Source: an uncultured Haloferula sp.
Lineage (GTDB): Bacteria; Verrucomicrobiota; Verrucomicrobiae; Verrucomicrobiales; Akkermansiaceae
Length of the DNA stretch: 7,679 nucleotides
Assembly: GCA_946481625.1 (NCBI GenBank)
Contig: CAMLOZ010000147.1
Location: forward strand, 1 to 7,679
Direction: 5' to 3'
Numbering within the stretch: position 1 is the first letter of the stretch; each line of letters opens with the position of its first letter. The notes under the pieces are model-generated. The model was not told the origin of the DNA, ran no database searches, and worked only from the letters and a program-made list of their open reading frames with translations. The translations under genes were made by a program, and so were the position numbers. Positions 5,516 through 7,679 of the stretch are shown here, in pieces.

Positions 5516-5569
5516 GTCACCAGTGTGCGGGCGGACCGCACCGGATCAACAAGGAAAAATGCGACCGCC

Positions 5570-5581
5570 GACCCCCGGGTC
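5570..5581 (-). terminator. weak hairpin downstream of PEP carboxylase
   Basis: GACCC at 5570-5574 is complementary to GGGTC at 5577-5581, just after the ppc stop (5588-5586). On the - strand it is followed, after about 10 nt, by a run of five T. The stem is short, the loop is tight and the T-run is displaced, so it is at best a poor intrinsic terminator. Confidence 0.25.
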
Positions 5582-5585
5582 TTCC

Positions 5586-7679
5586 TCAACCCGTCGTCCG
5601 CAATCCCGAGGCGATGGCGTTGATCGACAACAGCATCTTCGGGAACATCGATTCCGCCTCGGCCTCGCGCTCGTGGGCGACCAATTCGCGCCAGTCGCGT
5701 AGAATTGCGATCTGCTGCCGGTGCAGCACCTTCAGCGGAGCCTCTCGGATCGCCAGGGTCTTCGCCATGCGGGGACGGCGCTCGTCCATGCTGCCCTCGT
5801 AGAGCCCTTCGAGCAGATCGCGGGTGCGGTGGAATTCCGCGACGATAATGTCCATAAACTTCTTCCGCAGGGCCGGGTCTTCCACCAGGGAAGCGTATTC
5901 GTTCATCAGCTCGAGATTCGCCGAGGCAAGGTTCGTCTCCACGTTGGTGAAGACGTAGCCGAGGAAGGTCGACTGCCCGAGGCTGTCCTTGAGCGCCGCG
6001 AATTTCTCAGGCTCCGAAGTCTTCAGCGCCTCGAGGGCGGAGCCCACGCCATACCAGCCCGGCAGATAAAAGCGCGCCTGCGTCCATGAGAAGACCCAGG
6101 GGATCGCGCGCAGGTCGGCGATCGAGTGACCCTTCTTGCCGCTGCGCCGCGCGGGCCGCGAACCGATCCGCGAGTTCTCTAGCGCGTCGATTGGCGTGGC
6201 CTGACGGTAGAATTCGATAAAGCCCTCGGTCTTCAGCAGGGATTGATAGGCCTCCTGGCTCTTCTCCGCGAGGAAGGGCAGAAAGGGCTCCGCCGGATCC
6301 GCTTTCGGCGCGGTGTGGCGGTGCGTGGCGGTGGTGATCGCCGCCCCTGCAAGGAGCAGTTCCAGATTGTACGTCGCATTGGCGAGGTTCGCATACTTCT
6401 GCGCGATCGTTTCGCCCTGCTCGGTCATGCGGAATTCCCCGCTCATCGAGCCGTGCGGCAGGGAGGCCATGAACCAATGCGTCGGGCCCGCACCGCGCGA
6501 GATCGTGCCGCCGCGACCATGGAAGAAGCACAGCTTCACGCCCCGCTGGTCGCCGGTCTTCGTGAGGTTTTCCTGCGCCCGGTGCAGCGCCCATTGCGCC
6601 GCAAGGATGCCGCAATCCTTGTTCGAGTCCGAATAGCCCAGCATCACTTGCTGGCTCGGCTTCGTGCCGCCCGCGCACTTCTGGTTCGTTCGCCGCGTCA
6701 ACGGATGATCGAGGAAGGCCCCGAGAATGCCCGGCGAACGGTCCAAGTCGTCCATCGTCTCGAACAAGGGCACCACCTCCAACGCGCACCACGAGCCGTC
6801 CGCATCGTGGTCCATCAAGCCGGCCTCCCGCGCGAGCAGGAAGACCCCGAGCAAGTCGGAGAGCTGCCGCGTCATCGAAACGATCAATGCGCCGAGTCCC
6901 GCGTCGCCCCATTCCTTGCGATGCTTCACCAGCACGCGATAGCAATCGAGCACCGCATCCGCCTCGCCGCCGATGCGGGCGGTATCGTGCAGGAAGGGTC
7001 GCGGCGACTTGAGCTCTTCATCGAGGAAGGCGAGGCGTTGCTCCTCCGTCCAACTCGCGTAGCTCGCGCCATCGGCCACGCCTGCGGCGGCAAGCAGCAG
7101 CGAGATGGCCTTGTCGTGGAATTCGGAGTTCTGCCGGATGTCCAGCATCGCCAGGTGGAAACCGAAGATGTCCAGCTTCTGGCGCAGCGGGCGGAGGAGC
7201 TGCTCGTCGATCAACCCGCAACCCGTATCGCGGATGCTGGTGGCGAGGAGGCCGAGGTCGGCGTCCAGTTCCTTCGGTGACTTGTAGCCTGGCTTGCCAT
7301 CGATCTGCCGCTGCAAGCGCGCCGCGATCAATCCGCCGAGATGGCGCCACGGTTCCTCATGATGACGGTCGTGGAGATCGGTGGTGAGATCTTCGTCGGC
7401 CAGCGAGAAGGTGATCTCGTCGATCCGGCGTTCGAGCGCGTCCGGAACCTCGTTGAGCTGGCGGGAAAGCGTGAGCTGGCTGGCGACCTGCTCGATCTCG
7501 CGCTTGAGAAGTTGGAAGGACGCGCGGCGCATCATCTCAAGGGCCTTCGCGGTAACTTCGGACGTCACCAAGGGATGGCCATCGCGGTCGCCGCCGATCC
7601 AGGTGCCGAAGGACAGGCGCGGGATGTTCCCGGCGGCCCGCAGCATCTCCAGCGGGAAGCCCGCCTCACGCCACGCTTC
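5586..7679 (-). CDS. ppc: phosphoenolpyruvate carboxylase, 5' end cut by window
   Basis: This enzyme carboxylates phosphoenolpyruvate with bicarbonate to oxaloacetate, refilling the TCA cycle; it is cytoplasmic and usually tetrameric. There are 697 visible residues, open to the window edge, so about 200-230 N-terminal residues of a ~900-residue protein are missing, including the catalytic-His block. Visible signatures in order are [13 protein letters not shown] (24-36), [10 protein letters not shown] (179-188), [10 protein letters not shown] (303-312), [10 protein letters not shown] (348-357, with the bicarbonate/PEP-site Lys), FHGRGGT (386-392), QGETI (421-425), GSRPARR (506-512) and [12 protein letters not shown] (523-534). 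It ends in GLRTTG, close to the usual C-terminal RNTG. The ATG at 7646 is internal, since [11 protein letters not shown] precedes it in frame. No internal stop or frameshift is seen. The allosteric state cannot be judged. It is the most upstream visible gene of the minus-strand block. Confidence 0.97.
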   Translation of the reverse strand, partial: EAWREAGFPLEMLRAAGNIPRLSFGTWIGGDRDGHPLVTSEVTAKALEMMRRASFQLLKREIEQVASQLTLSRQLNEVPDALERRIDEITFSLADEDLTTDLHDRHHEEPWRHLGGLIAARLQRQIDGKPGYKSPKELDADLGLLATSIRDTGCGLIDEQLLRPLRQKLDIFGFHLAMLDIRQNSEFHDKAISLLLAAAGVADGASYASWTEEQRLAFLDEELKSPRPFLHDTARIGGEADAVLDCYRVLVKHRKEWGDAGLGALIVSMTRQLSDLLGVFLLAREAGLMDHDADGSWCALEVVPLFETMDDLDRSPGILGAFLDHPLTRRTNQKCAGGTKPSQQVMLGYSDSNKDCGILAAQWALHRAQENLTKTGDQRGVKLCFFHGRGGTISRGAGPTHWFMASLPHGSMSGEFRMTEQGETIAQKYANLANATYNLELLLAGAAITTATHRHTAPKADPAEPFLPFLAEKSQEAYQSLLKTEGFIEFYRQATPIDALENSRIGSRPARRSGKKGHSIADLRAIPWVFSWTQARFYLPGWYGVGSALEALKTSEPEKFAALKDSLGQSTFLGYVFTNVETNLASANLELMNEYASLVEDPALRKKFMDIIVAEFHRTRDLLEGLYEGSMDERRPRMAKTLAIREAPLKVLHRQQIAILRDWRELVAHEREAEAESMFPKMLLSINAIASGLRTTG

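Noticed and set aside
4631..5623. Long + strand open frame of 330 codons opposite the Sel1-repeat gene
   Set aside because: The repeated helix pattern and the signal peptide on the - strand show which frame is coding. This frame has no recognisable domain.
6243..7280. Long + strand open frame of 345 codons opposite ppc
   Set aside because: It is antisense to the conserved PEP carboxylase core and its composition (Arg/Glu/Val-rich) is typical of a high-GC shadow frame.

Overview
This is a high-GC, gene-dense bacterial window with eight protein genes, two of them cut by the window edges, and no RNA gene, CRISPR array, insertion sequence or phage gene that I can recognise. Several features point to a member of the Verrucomicrobiota, possibly Luteolibacter or a relative. 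These are a DUF6807 ('PmoA family') protein of the kind common in Planctomycetes and Verrucomicrobia, a stand-alone CoaB, GTG starts without a clear Shine-Dalgarno sequence, and low-complexity 7-bp repeats in the intergenic gaps. The assignment rests on remembered family character, not on a search.

Layout: on the + strand lie the 3' part of a DUF6807 gene (1-735) and a HAD-IB family phosphatase gene (about 796-1530). They converge on a six-gene block on the - strand. In its direction of transcription that block is: phosphoenolpyruvate carboxylase (7679-5586, 5' end outside the window), an exported Sel1-repeat protein (5515-3974), CoaB (3897-3250), an inositol-monophosphatase/SuhB family enzyme (3146-2400), IspF (2341-1871) and a 97-residue protein of unknown function (1852-1559). 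Gaps in the block are 18 to 103 bp, so it could be transcribed as one or a few operons. The functions are mostly housekeeping: anaplerotic carbon fixation, coenzyme A synthesis, isoprenoid precursor synthesis by the MEP pathway, and sugar or inositol phosphate hydrolysis. No single pathway links them.

The signal that gene annotation does not explain is in the gaps. The three consecutive gaps Sel1/coaB, coaB/suhB and suhB/ispF each hold a short tract of degenerate tandem heptamers. All fit a loose plus-strand pattern AAnnnYC, but each gap has its own version. In the coaB/suhB gap the heptamers also occur in inverted orientation, forming a perfect 23-bp inverted repeat with a 58-nt spacer. One arm supplies the last codons and the stop codon of coaB. 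This looks like a family of heptameric intergenic repeats that spreads or expands between genes and can form RNA structure in the operon. I see no new defence, toxin or mobile system.
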